64,000 bases of DNA, taken from Symbiodinium natans (lineage: Eukaryota > Sar > Dinophyceae > Suessiales > Symbiodiniaceae). The first letter of the stretch is position 1; each line of letters opens with the position of its first letter. The position numbers were made by a program, and so were the translations under genes. The notes below the pieces were generated by a model. That model was not told the DNA's origin. It worked only from the letters and a program-made list of their open reading frames with translations, and did not search any database. Shown here piece by piece: positions 1-13,950 of the stretch. Where the stretch lies: positions 618,791 through 682,790 of the forward strand of contig CAJNDS010002074.1 in the NCBI GenBank assembly GCA_905221605.1. The letters run 5' to 3'.

Positions 1-16
1 CACAACAGGTTTATAT

Positions 17-114
17 TGGGATGTTTCCCGTTATACTAACAGTCCTTAGTAGGGATGATGATTCCGGGTACTAGAATCCCTATAAGGACTGTTAGCATAA
101 GGGCACATCCCAAG
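17..114. mobile_element. MITE-like family A, copy 1
   Basis: Inverted repeat of about 100 bp: TTGGGATGTT...TATACTAACAGTCCTT at the left and its complement (AAGGACTGTTAGCATAAGGG...CATCCCAA) at the right. No coding capacity. Confidence 0.85.
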
Positions 115-164
115 GCTTATATACCAATAGCTGAGGCCTTGTTTTTGTGCATGCTTCTTAGCAA

Positions 165-241
165 TCCTAGCAGGCTTGGTGTTCGCGATGCCTGAGGGCG
201 GCTTCGGGGAGTTCTGGTCAAGGTTCAGGGAGCTCAGCAAG
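165..241 (+). CDS. exon-like segment, function unknown
   Basis: Between a MITE copy and a telomere-type array, a GC-rich open stretch reads LVFAMPEGGFGEFW and then SRFRELSKR. It follows cAG|GC and runs directly into GGTTTAGGG. I do not recognise a family; it may belong to the N-terminal part of the eEF3-like gene or to another gene. Confidence 0.25.
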
Positions 242-1194
242 CGGGTTTAGGGTTGAGGGTTGAGGGTTTAGGGTTTGGGGTTTAGGGTTTAGGGTTTAGG
301 GTTTAGGGTTTAGGGTTTAGGGTTTAGGGTTTAGGGTTAGGGTTCAAAGTCAGGTGATCATTCAGACAATCCCAACTTCTGGTACTTAGAACGTATATAG
401 CCTTACGATACATCACGTCCAAGCTGTTGATCCCTACCTACCCAGTTCTCGGTTCACAGTACGGGGCCGATTTCAGCACCCTGAATTGCTTCTAAAAGAA
501 TCGACAGAGAGAGAGAGATAGAAAGAGATACATATATATATATATATCTACATCTACATAAGCATATGGAATCGACCATGCTAACAGTGGCCTGCGGCCC
601 ACTAGTATACACCAAGCAGCGCAGGCCCATGCTGTCTCAGTTGCCAGGTCCATAGTGGTCGAGGGCCAGAAGAACAAGCACTTCAACGGCAGGCAGGTTT
701 TAGGGTTTAGGGTTTTAGGGTTATAGGGTCTTTAGGGTTTGAGGGCCTTGAGTTTTAGGGTTCCAGGGTTTTGGGGTTCTAGGGTCTTTGAAGGGTTGTA
801 GCGTTCTAGGGTTTAGGGTCTTTGGGTGTCAGGGAACACTGAGACCTCCAAACTGACCCACACCAATGGCCTTTGCCGTTTTTCTTAAGGGGGAGAGACA
901 TAGGCCCTGACCCTAAACCCTAAGCCCTAAGCCCTAAGCCCTAAGCCCTAAGCCCTAAACCCTAAACCCTAAACCCTAAACCCTGACTACGGATGCCTTG
1001 TGGAATTCACCTCTCGTTACAGGCAGCCGCCCCTACACCCTTACGCAGACACCCCCCTAAACCCCTAAATCCTCAAGCCATAAACCCTAAACCTTCAAGC
1101 CCTAAACCCTATAAACCCTAAACCCTAAACCTTTGTGACCCAATGAAACCCTACTTCCCAAGTCCCCTCACCTCGAGTCCCTAAACCCTAGAAC

Positions 1195-1432
1195 CCGCGA
1201 ACCCTAAAACCCTAGAGCCCTAGAGCCCTAGAACCCTAGAGCCCTTGAGCCCTAGAACCCTAGAAACCTGGAACCCTAGAACCCTAGAATCCCAAACCGC
1301 AGAAATGTAGAACTGCCAGAACCCCAGAACCCTGGAACCCAAGAACCCAAGAACCCAAGAACCCAAGAACCCTGGAACCCTGGAACCCTGGAACCCTGGA
1401 ACCCTGGAACCCTAGAACCCTAGAACCCTCAA
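1195..1432 (-). repeat. degenerate CCCTAGAA / CCCTGGAA / CCCAAGAA array
   Basis: Eight-base derivatives of the telomere motif (CCCTAGAG, CCCTAGAA, CCCAAGAA, CCCTGGAA) in successive homogeneous blocks, upstream of the candidate HEAT exon. Confidence 0.85.
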
Positions 1433-1447
1433 CCCCTTTTCGGCCAG

Positions 1448-1507
1448 AGGAAACAAGTTGCGACCCTGGCCGAAGATGTGACCACGGCCTTGACACTCTG
1501 CAAAGAG
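1448..1507 (+). CDS. candidate HEAT-repeat exon of the eEF3-like gene
   Basis: An open segment between telomere-type arrays reads RKQVATLAEDVTTALTLCKE, an amphipathic helix pair that resembles the KKEV...AAMTKATETV segment of the yeast eEF3 HEAT domain. It is preceded by AG and followed by a GC donor (gag|GCCAGG). No linking exons were found, so the assignment to the downstream gene is inference. Confidence 0.35.
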
Positions 1508-2687
1508 GCCAGGTTTTAGGGATATGGGGTTTCGGGTTTAGGGTTTAGGGTTTAGGGTTTAGGGTTTAGGGTTTAGGGTTTAGGGTTTAGGGGGTTCAAG
1601 ATTTCGGGTCTATAGCTAGGGTTCGAGAAGGACGTCGTCTTCTGGGTTCGAAAGCTTTATTGTTTGAAGGCTCAGCGAAATTAGTAGGTTATACTGTAGG
1701 CCGGACCCTAAACCCTATCCTAAACCCTAAATTCTAACCCCTAAACCCTACAAACCCGGAGCGGTTGGTTTAGAAATCCGCCTACACGTGCTTAGGAATA
1801 GAGCCTTGCAGGGATTCCCCTCCCCACCCCTGTGCCTTAACTATACCAGCTGCAATTGCAGCTACAGTGGGGTGTAGGGTTTACACTTCAGGGTTGGTAC
1901 ACCCCAAGTCAACGCTGTAAACCCCAGTTGAACCCTGTACCGTTTTTTAGCTCACATTCATTCACGGCGCTTTCTCCCTCTGTCTCTCTACCTATACCTC
2001 TCCTGATTCCCAAGAAGCCCTAAGCCCGAAACCCTAAATACCCTAAAGCCTAAACCCTAAAACCTAAACCCTAAACCCTAAACCCTAAACCCTAAACCCT
2101 AAACCCTAAACCCTAAACCCTAAACCCTAAACCCTAAACCCTAAACCCTAAACCCTAAACCCTAACTGTGGGCGCATCTTTGGCGTTTGGGGTTTAGGCG
2201 CTGGGGGTTTGGGGTTTAGGGTTTGGGGTTTAGGGCAGGGTGTAGGGTTTTTGAGTTTCAGCGGTCAGGGCGGTTGGCGTATGGTTTTTTTCTCTCTTGT
2301 GCCGTCTTGGTTGCGGAAAAGGGGCATTCTTGGGCATGTTTCAGTCTTTAAGTACCGGTTCATGTCGTCGCGCAATCAGAGCATCTGGCCCAATGATGGC
2401 AGGAAAATCACACACTCCATTTCTGCAAGCGTGGCGGCGTTGTGCAATGTGGGTGTTTGGAGAAGTATGATGCGTCGACCCAAATCCCGCGGTGCTTCGC
2501 AGCTCTGCAAGAGACGTGCGCGCAAGCCCGGCGGCAAGCAAAGTATCATTGGACGACTGGGTGCAGGCAAAACGACAACCCTGCATTGCAACCTGCTACG
2601 CAGCACAGCCCTCAACCCTAAACCCTAAACCGTGGGGCCTAAACTCACCGCGACCCGGCTTCACATTATCATTAAACTGACTCGTGG

Positions 2688-2793
2688 TTAGTGGGGAATG
2701 AGGGAATGAGGTACCCCATATAATCCCTTAAAGGGTATATAATAGGGGCATATAGGGTACCTCATTCCCTCCTTCCCTCATTCCCTACTAATC
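2688..2793. mobile_element. MITE-like family B, copy 1
   Basis: Inverted repeat of about 105 bp: TTAGTGGGGAATGAGGGAAT... and ...CATTCCCTACTAA, with GGTACCC / GGGTACC inside the arms. Confidence 0.85.
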
Positions 2794-3296
2794 AACAGTA
2801 AGTAAACCTTTGGGTTGTCAAATTTTTTATTTAGGATGTAGCACCTGAGATAGACTGGTATGCAGAGCGTCAAGAAGATAACAAGCACGTGCCCTGAAAA
2901 GTCTTGCAGGTTACCCGAAGGCTTCGGCCACCAGGATTAAGGGTCGACGTCAAGGGCTTGTAGGGTTTAGGTTGTAGGGTTTAGGGTTTAAGGTTTAGGG
3001 CCCTTAAGTTGACGCCGAAAAGCTTGCAGTGCTCTTTAGCCATGTTTTAGGCTTCAGGGTTAATAGGGAGCGGGGCAGCGGAAGCTGTGCTTCTTCAAGT
3101 TCTGATGCCTTGCGGCAGCAGTCCCAGTGTTAAATTCACCAACAAGGGGGTTTAGGGTTCAGGGTTTAGGGCCTTAGGGTTTGGGGTTTACGGCAACAAG
3201 GGGCCCCTGTTGGGGGTGTACTGTGGGCTATACAGGCGGACATCGAGAGCCCCCTAAACCCTACACCCGACACCCTACACCCTACGCCACACAAAG

Positions 3297-3369
3297 GGCC
3301 TTCCGAATGGAGGTGGGCGAAGCTCCCAAGATGGAGGATGTCCCTGGCATCTGCGAAGCAGTGGTGCGG
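3297..3369 (+). CDS. candidate exon, possibly HEAT domain of the eEF3-like gene
   Basis: An open segment after AAAG|G contains MEDVPGICEAVVR and could continue with AAMGDPT. The helical character and position upstream of the ABC domains fit the HEAT region of eEF3, but there is no decisive motif. The donor could be gcgg|GCTGCC or further downstream. Confidence 0.25.
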
Positions 3370-4266
3370 GCTGCCATGGGGGACCCGACACGTGGGATGT
3401 CGGTTTCGGGTTTGGGCTTTATAGGGCTTTGGCGGTGCAGAGTTTGGGGTTTCAAGGCAGAGTGAGGCAGCTCGCTTTACAGCTTCATGCGGCTGCTCCT
3501 AGACGATTTTACTCTTACACTCTTAAAGGAGGCCATTGCTTGGGCATGTTCATCATGATCGTGGTTGAAGTGATGTTTGTGTCTTGTGACACGCACGTGC
3601 CTTCCTTAAACCCCACTCATGCACACTCATGCACGATCATGCACCCTCTGATGCGCGCCCGCATCTCCCCAAAGTTCCGGGATTCCTACTGCTACTATTT
3701 GCTTAAGAGCCCCAAATGAATAAATTACAATAATCCCTGTATTGCCCTTAATAGGGAAGAATATGTTTATTTTGGGGGGGGGTTCTTGAGCAATTAGTAG
3801 GTTGTTGGAATCCGAAAACTTCCTCAAATGACCTCCTCCATGGTAGAAAAGAAAAGAAAGTGAATGTTGTGGAGGACATGCCGGTGGTTTGTGGAGTGCA
3901 CACTTTGTGTTGGAGCAGCTCCACCCGCATCCCCTGTACAAAGCCCCTCCTCTTAACAGTTGGCGTTGGAGAACCATGCGCAGATGTTGCAAGGAAGCAC
4001 AGAAAGGCACAAACATGGTACTCGGCTGCCCGAAGGTAGCTGTGAGGACATAAGTTTGCTTAGGAAGGTATGCATCCTCGTTCTCAAGTCTTTGGAGTTG
4101 GGACATGCTTCTTTCCTCTTGTGAAGGGCAGCAATACTTGCCGCAATTAGCATGTTGGCGTCACACCTTGCTTGTGGCAAAGATGCACGAAGCAACAATT
4201 TAGTAATTTGCCTGGCAACTACTCCCCCAAGCCGTTGCCAGCAGGATGCGTTCGATGCTCACGCAG

Positions 4267-4301
4267 ACGGAGGGGCGGATGACGACGAAATTCTGTGCCC
4301 A
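4267..4301 (+). CDS. eEF3-like exon 1 (acidic linker before ABC1)
   Basis: Reads GGADDDEILCP, matching the acidic linker that ends in DEGEDLC in yeast eEF3, just before ABC1. The acceptor is gcAG|AC; the donor is probably cca|GCCCAG. Confidence 0.6.
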
Positions 4302-7300
4302 GCCCAGAATGAACGCTCTTCAGAAACATGACTGCTTCGCCTGCATGAAGCTGCATTGCACCAAGCTCGTGTAGCCTGTTTCATAACTCCGCAACATGAC
4401 CCTATAAATCTCAACATCTCATTCTGCGAGGCTTCGGGTAGAGAACCTGCTCTTGATGTATGGCGCGGGCCACTTGTTGCTGAAGGACTGGACCGCAGAT
4501 GCTGCCACATGAGTGAAGTCTTACGTCCCGGCATTGAAGGGGATAGCTATGGAACCCCCAAATACCCCTTTTGAAGGGTTTCGGCTTTTGGGTACGGGCA
4601 CCCTTCAAAATGGGAAGCACCAGATGAATGTACAGTCGGAACATATAGGTACCAGGGCCGCCTATCATGTATCCCTTAGGCTCAAAATCGCCCAAAAACC
4701 TTTCACAATCAGGCCTTTGGGCCTAACCCTAAACCATAAATACCTTCAAATATGAGTCCTTAGAGCCTTAGGGTATGCCATCAGTGGCCGACCTCGCCCA
4801 AAAACTTGGCGGGCAGGACACCACGCTGGAAATGAAGAAGAACTGTCGATATGGCGTCGTAGGCCTGAGGGCGGTGACGCATGAATCCCCTAAACCCTAA
4901 ACCCTAAACCCTAAACCCTAGACCCTATACCCTATACCCTAAACCCTAAACCCTAACACTCGTTTGCAGAAGCTAAGATCGGACCTGCTTCAGGCCACAA
5001 CGGGGCTGGCAAGACCACGCTGATGAAAGAGATTGCTGCCCATCGCATCGTTGGCATGCCGCCGGACCCGATTTCACAGACACTCTTGCCTCAAAGGGTC
5101 CCTGGTTCTTAGCAGGGATGAGGCAATTTTCGGGCCCGACATATACCCTTTAAGGGTTGATATAGGGTACCTCATTCCCTCATTCCCTACTACCAGGGGT
5201 CTGGTCTTCATGGGTTGCGGGTGCGCTTTTCAGGGGCCCTAAACCCTCAACCCTAAACCCTAAACCCCAAGCCCTAAGCCCGAAGCCGAAGCCCTAAACC
5301 CTAACTCATGTCGAAGGGAATGCTCCTCCCCTTCAAAAATGTCATTCAGCTCAAAGGGGCCGCCCTTGAACAGCCAGGGTTTAGGGTTTAGGATTTAGGG
5401 TTTAGGGTTCGGGGTTTGAGGTTTAGGGTTTAGGGTTAGTTTTGGGTCCCAGAGCCAATCACCCCAGTGTAGCATCTCATCGGGAATGCACGAATTCCGA
5501 TGCGTCGTGCCCCCCCCCAAATCGTCAGGCCCAACCTGCCCTACGCCCTAAATCCTCAGTCCCTAAACCAAAAGACCCTGAACCCTAGAAACCCTAAACC
5601 CCAAAACCCTGTAACCCCGGAAGGATTTGAAGTGCGTCCATGTGGACGACTCGAAGCTGGGGGAGATGAGCAAGAGCTACTTGACAGCCAGCGCCCAAGG
5701 TCATATACAAATAGAAAAATATATTGCGCATTATGGCTTACATATTCTGTAGAAGTAAATGTTGGTAAGTAAGTAAACACACACACACAAATCTGTGTAT
5801 GTATATATATATATGTATCTATATATATATATATATATGAAGTACTATTTCTTGTTGAGATTGACAATGCATTTTATATCATGGCTTATGTGGTAGTGAT
5901 CATTCATGGTATATGAGATCTTATAGAAAGCGAGTGTTCTATTTCATATAATATGTACTGCGAGTGCTAAATTGATTGATTTTATGTCATGGTTGAAACA
6001 TATATTGAAAGATGTCATACTATGCAAGAAGATTATGGTTTAGCATATTTTGTATATTACATACCCTGTTGAAAGTCCATTCATTTATGCTGTCTTCCTT
6101 TTGGTTTCTTACAAGTTATCCGGCAATACTACAATCTGTCATATTCATATCATATTGTATTGCGTTATATATTTTGCTTTCCCTTGTGTGTCATGTTCGA
6201 TGTCGTGTATGTTGCGGCCTATAGTTTGTATGCACATAGGTTGTATTTGGATTAAAATATAGATGGATATATGATATATATATATATATGTTAGATGTTA
6301 CACGGTTTCATGTATAATATTCACATATTCACACATATATATATACGTATATATAGGAGATGTATGTTGTATATCACACCTTCATGCAGGTGAAGGACTT
6401 CCTGAAGTAAGGTGTGAGGGGCTTGTTGGGGGCTTTTAGAAGGAGCTTTTGGGGTTTAGAGTTCTTAAGATTGTGGTGCTTTAGGGATTTCAAGTTTCGT
6501 GAGTTATGGGTTTTGGGGCTGAAGAGGTTGCAGCTTAAGCTGCTGGATGGGTTAGGCACATGACATAAGCTGAAAACATACCCGGGGGGTTTACGATAGT
6601 AAGGGACCCCAAACATAGACCCCCAAATAGTAGAATAGTAGGATCCCCCCTTTCCTAAGGACCCCCAAAAGGTACCCCTAAACCCTAAACCCTAAACCCT
6701 AAACCCTAAACCCTAAACCCTAAACCCTAAACCCCCTAAACCCCCTAAACCCCCTAAACCCTAAACCCTAAACCCCCTAAACCCTAAACCCAAATATCGA
6801 GTTTCCCCACACACCTGCAGAGGCGCTGGAGTACTGTATCAAGATGGCCAAGGCTGCGAAGGGCAGACCCTTGAAAGCTGTTTGGGGGTTTAGGGTTTAG
6901 GGTTTAGGGTTTAGGGTTTAGGGTTTAGGGTTTAGGGTTTAGGGTTTAGGGTTTAGGGTTTAGGGTTTAGGGTTTAGGGCCCTGTGCAGCCAAGGATTGG
7001 GATGTTCCCCCTGATACTAGCAGGTCCTTAAGAGGGAGTATAGCAACCCCCGATTAGAATCCCTACTAAGGACTGCTAGTATAAGGGTGAACATCCCAAA
7101 CTGTACAGTCTTCCTAAACCCTAAACCCTAAACCCTAAACCCTAAACCCTAAACCCTAATGAACTTGTCCTTACTTGTCATCCCTGAAAGGGCAATTGCT
7201 GGTTGTTGGGATGTTCCCCCTTTATACTAACAGATCCTTAACAGGAATTATAGTGCCCCCCAATTATAATCTCTATTAAGGGTTTGGGGTTTAGGGTTTG

Positions 7301-10300
7301 GGGGTTTCGTAATTTAGGGTGGGCTGTCAGTATAAGTGGGAACATCCCGAACTGCTTGCCTCATGCTCGTGAACAGTTCAGTTTGCATCGTTGAGGTTGG
7401 GGAGGTCTACGAAATTATTAGTATTGGTGTAATAATGTTTTGAAAGCCTCTGTTTCATGATCTATTTGAAGGTTTGTGCTTCTAGAGGCAGAGGTTCGAG
7501 AGTCAACTCGTGATTGGCGAGCAGAACGCAGCCTCCATGCTTCTCACTGCGTCCGATGATGTCTTGCGTAAACTCCAAAGGGCCTGAAGCCCTGATAGCT
7601 CCGAAACACCCTGAACCCTAAACCCGAAACCCTGAACCCTGAACCCTAAACCCTAAGCCCTACACCCGCCCCACAATCCCTGAGCCAAACGCCCAGTGCT
7701 GGCAGGACATCGGAGTGAACGATGCCGGCCGGGACACGCTGCTAAAGGCGAGGTGTTTTGGGGTTTGGGGCTGGGGCGGCTTAGGGTTCTTGGCTTAGGG
7801 GGGTTTAGGCCTCAATTTGTGGAGCATTTTGCTTCTACAAAATTCTTCTTCTTCTTACTATTATTGTTACTATGTTTTTTTTTTGGGGGAGGGAGGGGAG
7901 GGGGGGAGGCTTCGCCATTGTAGTATCACTAGCTCTGGTAAGGTTGCATATTTCAACCCTCAACGCTAGGGTTGAAGCCCTAAACATCCGTAAGCGCAGA
8001 AACCCTATAAACCCCAAAACCCGAAACCCCATCAAAACCCCAAACCCTAAAAACCCCCTATAAACCCCAGAACCCTAAAACTCCAAAACCCTAAACCGCT
8101 TGGGATGTTCCCCTTGTACTAACAGCCCGCAACAGGGACCATAGTACCCCAACTTGAACCCCGACTAAGGACTGATAGTATAAGGGGGAACATCCCAACC
8201 TAAATCCGGAAAATCCCAAAACACTCTAAAACCGTAAAACCCTAAAAACCCCCTTACCGCCCTAAACCCCCTACAGTTCAGGGTTTAGGGTTTAGGGTTT
8301 AGGGTTTAGGGTTTGCATGGGGTTTAGGGTTTAGGGTTCAGGGGTTCAGACCTAAACCCTTGCTTTGTGAAGGTCGGCTTCGATGAAGCCAAGCTCAACG
8401 ACCCAGTCTCGGAGCTGTCGACAGGATGGAGGCGTCTTCTGGGGTTTAGGGTTTAGGGTTTGGGTTTAGGGTTTAGGGGTTAGGGTTTCGGGGTTAGGGT
8501 TTATGGTTTAGGGTTTACGGTTTACGGTTTAGGGTTTAGGGTTTAGAGTTGAGGGCTTTCGATTCATAATAACAGAATCTGAAGTGAGATACAATCATGT
8601 AATATATTAATAAGACAGCAATGCAACAGAATGTGAGAGTAAAATGCCTTAATCATGTAAGAAAATTAGAATAGAACATAAAGTATAAGAATATGAGAAA
8701 ATTCGAATGTAAGAATATAGGAATATCATAGTCGAATAATATGGAAATACAATACTAAACTAATACCTGCAGGCAACTGTCTAGTAAGTAGGGCTTAGGG
8801 TTCAGGGTTTACGAGGCGAGGTTACATGTGGGCTTCAAGTGCCCCAAGCAATGCTGTTTGCAACCTGCATGGTTTGCAAGCTACCTAGTAACTTCCCTGA
8901 GCCTGTAAGTTTATGATCAGTTCTCTAGATTTGGTCCCTTTCGGGTACCCAGAAAAATCGAATAATGGAAGAGGCCGTGTTTTTAAAAAGGGCCCCAAAA
9001 GCCGATCTTAGGTTTGTGAGTGTTGCCTTAAGCCCAAAACCCAAAACCCTAAACTCTAAACCCTCAACCCGACGCAGTCGTAAGATCTGGGGAGGATGCG
9101 CCTAACTCTGGCCGTCTCCATGCTGAAGCATGCAGACCTCGTTCTCCTGGATGAGCCCACGCCTGGTGCTTAGCAAGTCACAATATGGGATTTGCGATAG
9201 TGTTTAGGGTTTAGGGTTTAGGGTTTAGGGTTGGGGACCCCTAAAATGGACCCCCCAATAGTAGGATTCCCTTATAAATAAGGACCACTGCAAGGTACTC
9301 TAAAATCGGAAACCCCATATAGTCATTGTAGTAGTAGAATGATATGCTAGTATAACAATATGCGAAGTACACAATATACTCATAAACTAGTATATTAGTA
9401 CAGTAAAACAGCTCATATAGTATTATGCTATTTCATCAATATGCTATAGTATACTAATGTAGGCGCCCTACACCCTGTAGAATCCCAAAAAGGGCCTTTT
9501 GGGATGTCTGGCTTCAGCTGAGGAACCACCTGGATGAGGAATCAGTCCAGTGGCTAAGTGCCAGGGCCTTAGCTGAGGAATGTCAGAGGGTTTAGGGTTT
9601 AGGGTTCAGGGTTTAGGGTTTAGGGTTTAGGGGTGTCGTTTAAAAGTTTGGAGGCGAGACTTGAGTGACCAATCCGAGGACTACATCCTGTCCATTACGA
9701 AGTCTTCCGTCATGGCCGCTTTTGCCTGTAGGGTTTAGGGTTTAGGGTTTAGGGTTTAGGGTTTAGGATTTGGGGTTTAGGGTTTAGGGTCTGGAGGGTC
9801 GATGAAGACTTCTGTCTCGATTCGCCAGGTCATTTCTCACGAACCGAAGTTCTTGAACAAGATTTGCACCCATGTGCCCCCCTCAGTGCTCAGCAGAAGC
9901 TCAAACGCATCCGGAGCTGTGATTTGGCATCGAGCTGCACAGGTGGTCGCGTACGTGGACAAAAAGCTGGAGTACACAGAAGGCATGGCACGAGAGACTG
10001 CGAGAGAAAGCGGGCCAGGTGACGACCCGAACCGCGCGCAAACCTCCTGTCTTTTGCACTCGCCAGAAGAAACCCGCCATTTTCGGGGGTTCCGAGTTCG
10101 GCACCTCCAAACCTTCCACCTCAAGAATGATTGGATTTCGAGTGAGGGAGGAGGGAGAGAGGGGGGGAGAAGAGCATGTGTGTGGTCAGGGAGGCTACTT
10201 CCCTAGCCTGCTGAGAGAGGAACAGCTGAGAGAGTGTGTTTTGGGTGCTGGCTTTCGAGGTTGAGAGTGCTGTAGGAGACCTTACACCCTAAACCCTAAA

Positions 10301-10514
10301 CCCTCTACCCTCTAAACCCTAAACCCTCTACCCTCTAAACCCTAAACCCTAAACCCTGGCGAGGCAACTTCGACATCTTCGCGCAGAAGAAGGGCTTGAG
10401 CAGGGACAGCCAGCCCCTCTTCTTCTGGTCTCTGGTCAGAGCTTGTCCCGACTTCTCGACTTTTAGGAAGCCTTCGCAGGTGCTGAAGACTAGTCCTCCT
10501 CCTCCTCCTCCTTG

Positions 10515-10574
<60 letters not shown>

Positions 10575-13500
10575 AGGGTTTAGGGTAACCAGTGCAGGAA
10601 CAGATCGACGCCATGTTGTCCGGCAACCTCAGCTTCGACACCAAGAAGGAAGGTGATGAAGAAGACGAAGAAGGCCGAACGCTGGCTGTTCTACTTGCAG
10701 GCTCATGGGTGCTTAGTACCGTAGTTCTACGTCTACTTATAACCTACACTTAGAGGACTTAGGGGGCATAGAAGGACAGTGGTAATTGGCGGTATAAGTA
10801 ACCTGAACCTCCAAGTCGTAGGGGATTTCCGAGGCTTCGGCAGAGAGCAGGTGGATTGCAAGGCAGATTGCCTGCTGGTTGCCCAGGACTTCGGACGGTA
10901 GGCTGTTGGGTTTATGGCCATGGTCTTGGTAGACCAGAGGTAACCCTCTACCCTTTTTTTGCTCTGGGTTCTCCTTTAAAGTAATCAACCAAAACAAGGT
11001 GCCCTTATTATAATATGGTTGCTGGGCTACCAAGTGGTCTAGCTCTTCCAGCCAGCTTCTGCAAAACAGTCTCTCGGTACCTTCATCAGATTCCGCCTTC
11101 GATGCCCGGTCTGACCGAGTGCAATCCTTACCTCGCCATACAAGATAGACACGGAAGCCCAAAACCCTAAACCCTAAACCCTAAACCCTAAACCCTAAAC
11201 CCTAAACCTCGAAGACCCTAACTGTTTCGAAGCGTCATGCTTGCCAGGCGCATCACCTGTGGGAAAGGCCAGGCACTCAGCTCTGCTGGGGTTTGAATTG
11301 CTGCTATTAGTGAGTGTATATAGGGGCTCCTTGTCAATATTGGTGAGACAAGACCTGCTTCAGGTCAGGCTCCTGGCTTGGGTGGGTTGTTTGGGGGTTT
11401 TGTGGGCCTTAAACTCTGCTCAAGCGAATCCTTCTCCAACGTCGGAGCACAAATGCTCAGTGGGGTATGCAGATCTAGCTCGGCTCATGTCCTCCGCCTC
11501 CTGGCGCCTAGCTTTGTTGAACTCCTGGTATCCGATTCGGGTCTTAGGGGTGTCTTGTACAGTTTATATTTAACCCCTAAACCCTAAGCCCTAAGCCCTA
11601 CTGATTTCTACTTCCAGTCTTTGCACATCCCCAGACCCAAAAGCCGGAGCTTCAAAAACAGAACAAGCATCTTGGTGAGGCTTTGGGGTTCAGGGTTTAG
11701 GGTTCAGGGTTTAGGGTTTGGAGTTTAGGGTTTAGGCTTAGGGTTCCAAGTGGGGAGATAAGTAACCCCAAGCTACGCTGTACTTGCCATACAGTAGCCT
11801 GATCTGCAACCGTACTTACCCAAAACCCAAAGCCCAAAATCCCATCTAAGTCCCCTAATTCCTAAACCTTGAACCCCAAACCCTAAACCCCAAACCCTAA
11901 ACCCTAAACCCCTAAACCCCAAACCCTAACCCCCTAAACCCTAAACCCCCAAACCCCAAAAACCCCTAAACAGCAAGCCGCTGAAGTGCGAGGTCGCAGC
12001 GCCGGTAGCCGGGCCACCGAAGCTCACCTTTCCCATCCCCGGGTCCATGGAGGGTGTGAAGCGCGCGTCCCAGAGGGGAGGGGTTTAGGGTTTAGGGTTT
12101 AGGGTTTAGGGCTAGGGTTTAGGGTTTAGGGTTTGGGGTTTGGGGTTTAGGGTTTAGGGTGTTCAGTGCCATTCGCTAAGAAACACAAAAAGCAGACCAA
12201 AACATTCTTCCTTGTCAGGGCAATATTGAACTAGGTATCTTTCATTCTTTGGGGCTTCTGAGGCAAATGGTAGATTACGGTGTTTAGGTTTTGGGTGTTT
12301 AGAGTTCAGAGTAAAGTGGGCTTCAGGGCCTGGAGGGCTTAGGGTTGAGGGATGTTGATTGTTTAGAGGGGTAGGGCTTAGGTAGCGCTAGGGGGGTCCT
12401 GGGCTTTGAGATCGAAAGCGGTTTCACAGTTTCGGGAGAGTTTGAGATGATTTCAATGTAGCTGTCGCAAGGTTTGTGGCTGAGGATCACTGTGTATTGC
12501 AACTCCAGTTCTTCAGGCGATGAGCGCGCAGGAGAGTTTTGGATTGCATGGTCGAAAAAAGTTCAAACGAACACTCACTCACTCACTCACTCACTCACTC
12601 ACTCACTCACTCACTCACTCACTCACTCACTCACAGGCTCTGAGGCGTCCAGACTGTCCATGTCTCGCAGCGGCACTTTCAAACGAACAACACAAACGAA
12701 CATATGGTTTCATCGGTGTTGGGCTCTCTGTGCACAAGCCATAAGACCATAAGTTTGGGGCACAGCTCCCTATTTTGGGGGGGTAGAGTGTGCCGGGATT
12801 TCGGGTTTGGGGTTTGGGGTTTAGGGTTTAGGGATCCTGTGGCCCCCAAGACGAGACACCTGCGGGAACGCAGGGCGTTTGAGCTCAGGACTGGCTCCAA
12901 AAGCGTTCTGGAGATCAAGCCGCACCCTCGGTTGAGGGTTTAGGGTTTGGGTTTTGGGTTTTGGGTTTTGGGTTTAGGGTTTAGGGTTTAGGGTTTTTGG
13001 TTTGGGGTTTGGGGTTTAGGGTTTAGGCTGCTCATTGCTCGTGAATGTATGGAGAAACGTATGTCCCCATATTCAGTACCCGGCTACTCACTGGTATTCC
13101 TGTTTTGGATTCCCATGTTTTGGGAGGCCTCCGGGCTCATGCTTCTATACACTATACATTCCGTACATCCAAGAACAGAGCTCAAAAAACCCTAAGCTCC
13201 ATAACATAGGGGTCGGATTTTTTTACTCATCGTATTCCCTTAAGCCGTATACATGAATACTATTTTAACCCCCCCAAACTTCAAACCCTAATTAGGGCCC
13301 CTAGATTAGACCCTGGAGTCTTCTGGCGCTACCTGATGTTCTCACATGTGTGGGCTGCGGCAACTTAGGCACGTGTCCTTTCGCTTTTCGAAGGACAAGG
13401 CCGGGAATCATGGTCCAGGGTCTATAGCCCTAAACCCGAAACGGTATATATGGTTCAGCGTCGAGCGTCCTGGGCCCCCCCCCCCCATGGTATCCCCCCC

Positions 13501-13907
13501 CCCCCAAGTCTACTCTACGGTCCCTAAACCCTAAACCCTAAACCCTAAACCCCCAAACCCTAAACCCTAAACCCTAAACCCTAAAACCTAAACCCTAACC
13601 CTAAACCCTAAACCTTAAGTCTTAAACCTTAAACCCTAAACCCTAAAACCCTGAACCCTAAACCCTAACCCTAAAACCAACCCCCAACCACACCACAGGG
13701 GGGGGGGATCATCTTAGTACCCCATCCGCGGGGACCCTAAACCCTAAACCCTAAACCCTAAACCCTAAACCCTAAACCCTAAAACCCTAAACCGTAAACC
13801 CTAAACCCTAAACCCTAAAACCCTAAAACCCTAAAACCCTAAACCCTAAACCCTAAACCCTAAAACCCTAAAACCAACCCCCAACCACACCACAGGGGGG
13901 GGGGGGT

Positions 13908-13950
<43 letters not shown>

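Noticed and set aside
2540-2590. Walker A-like peptide IIGRLGAGKTTTLH
   Set aside because: It is upstream of the complete ABC1 and ABC2 P-loops, lacks flanking ABC-F sequence and has no matching second half. It may be chance or a fragment of another ABC gene, so it was not annotated.
2209-2628. 139-codon plus-strand open frame
   Set aside because: Starts in a TTTAGGG array (MGFRVWGLG), with competing open frames on the other strand; no family motif.
10342-10656. Poly-Ser / poly-Ala open frames
   Set aside because: Product of the intronic (CTG)19 repeat; the true coding pieces nearby are eEF3-like exons 14 and 15 in their own frame.
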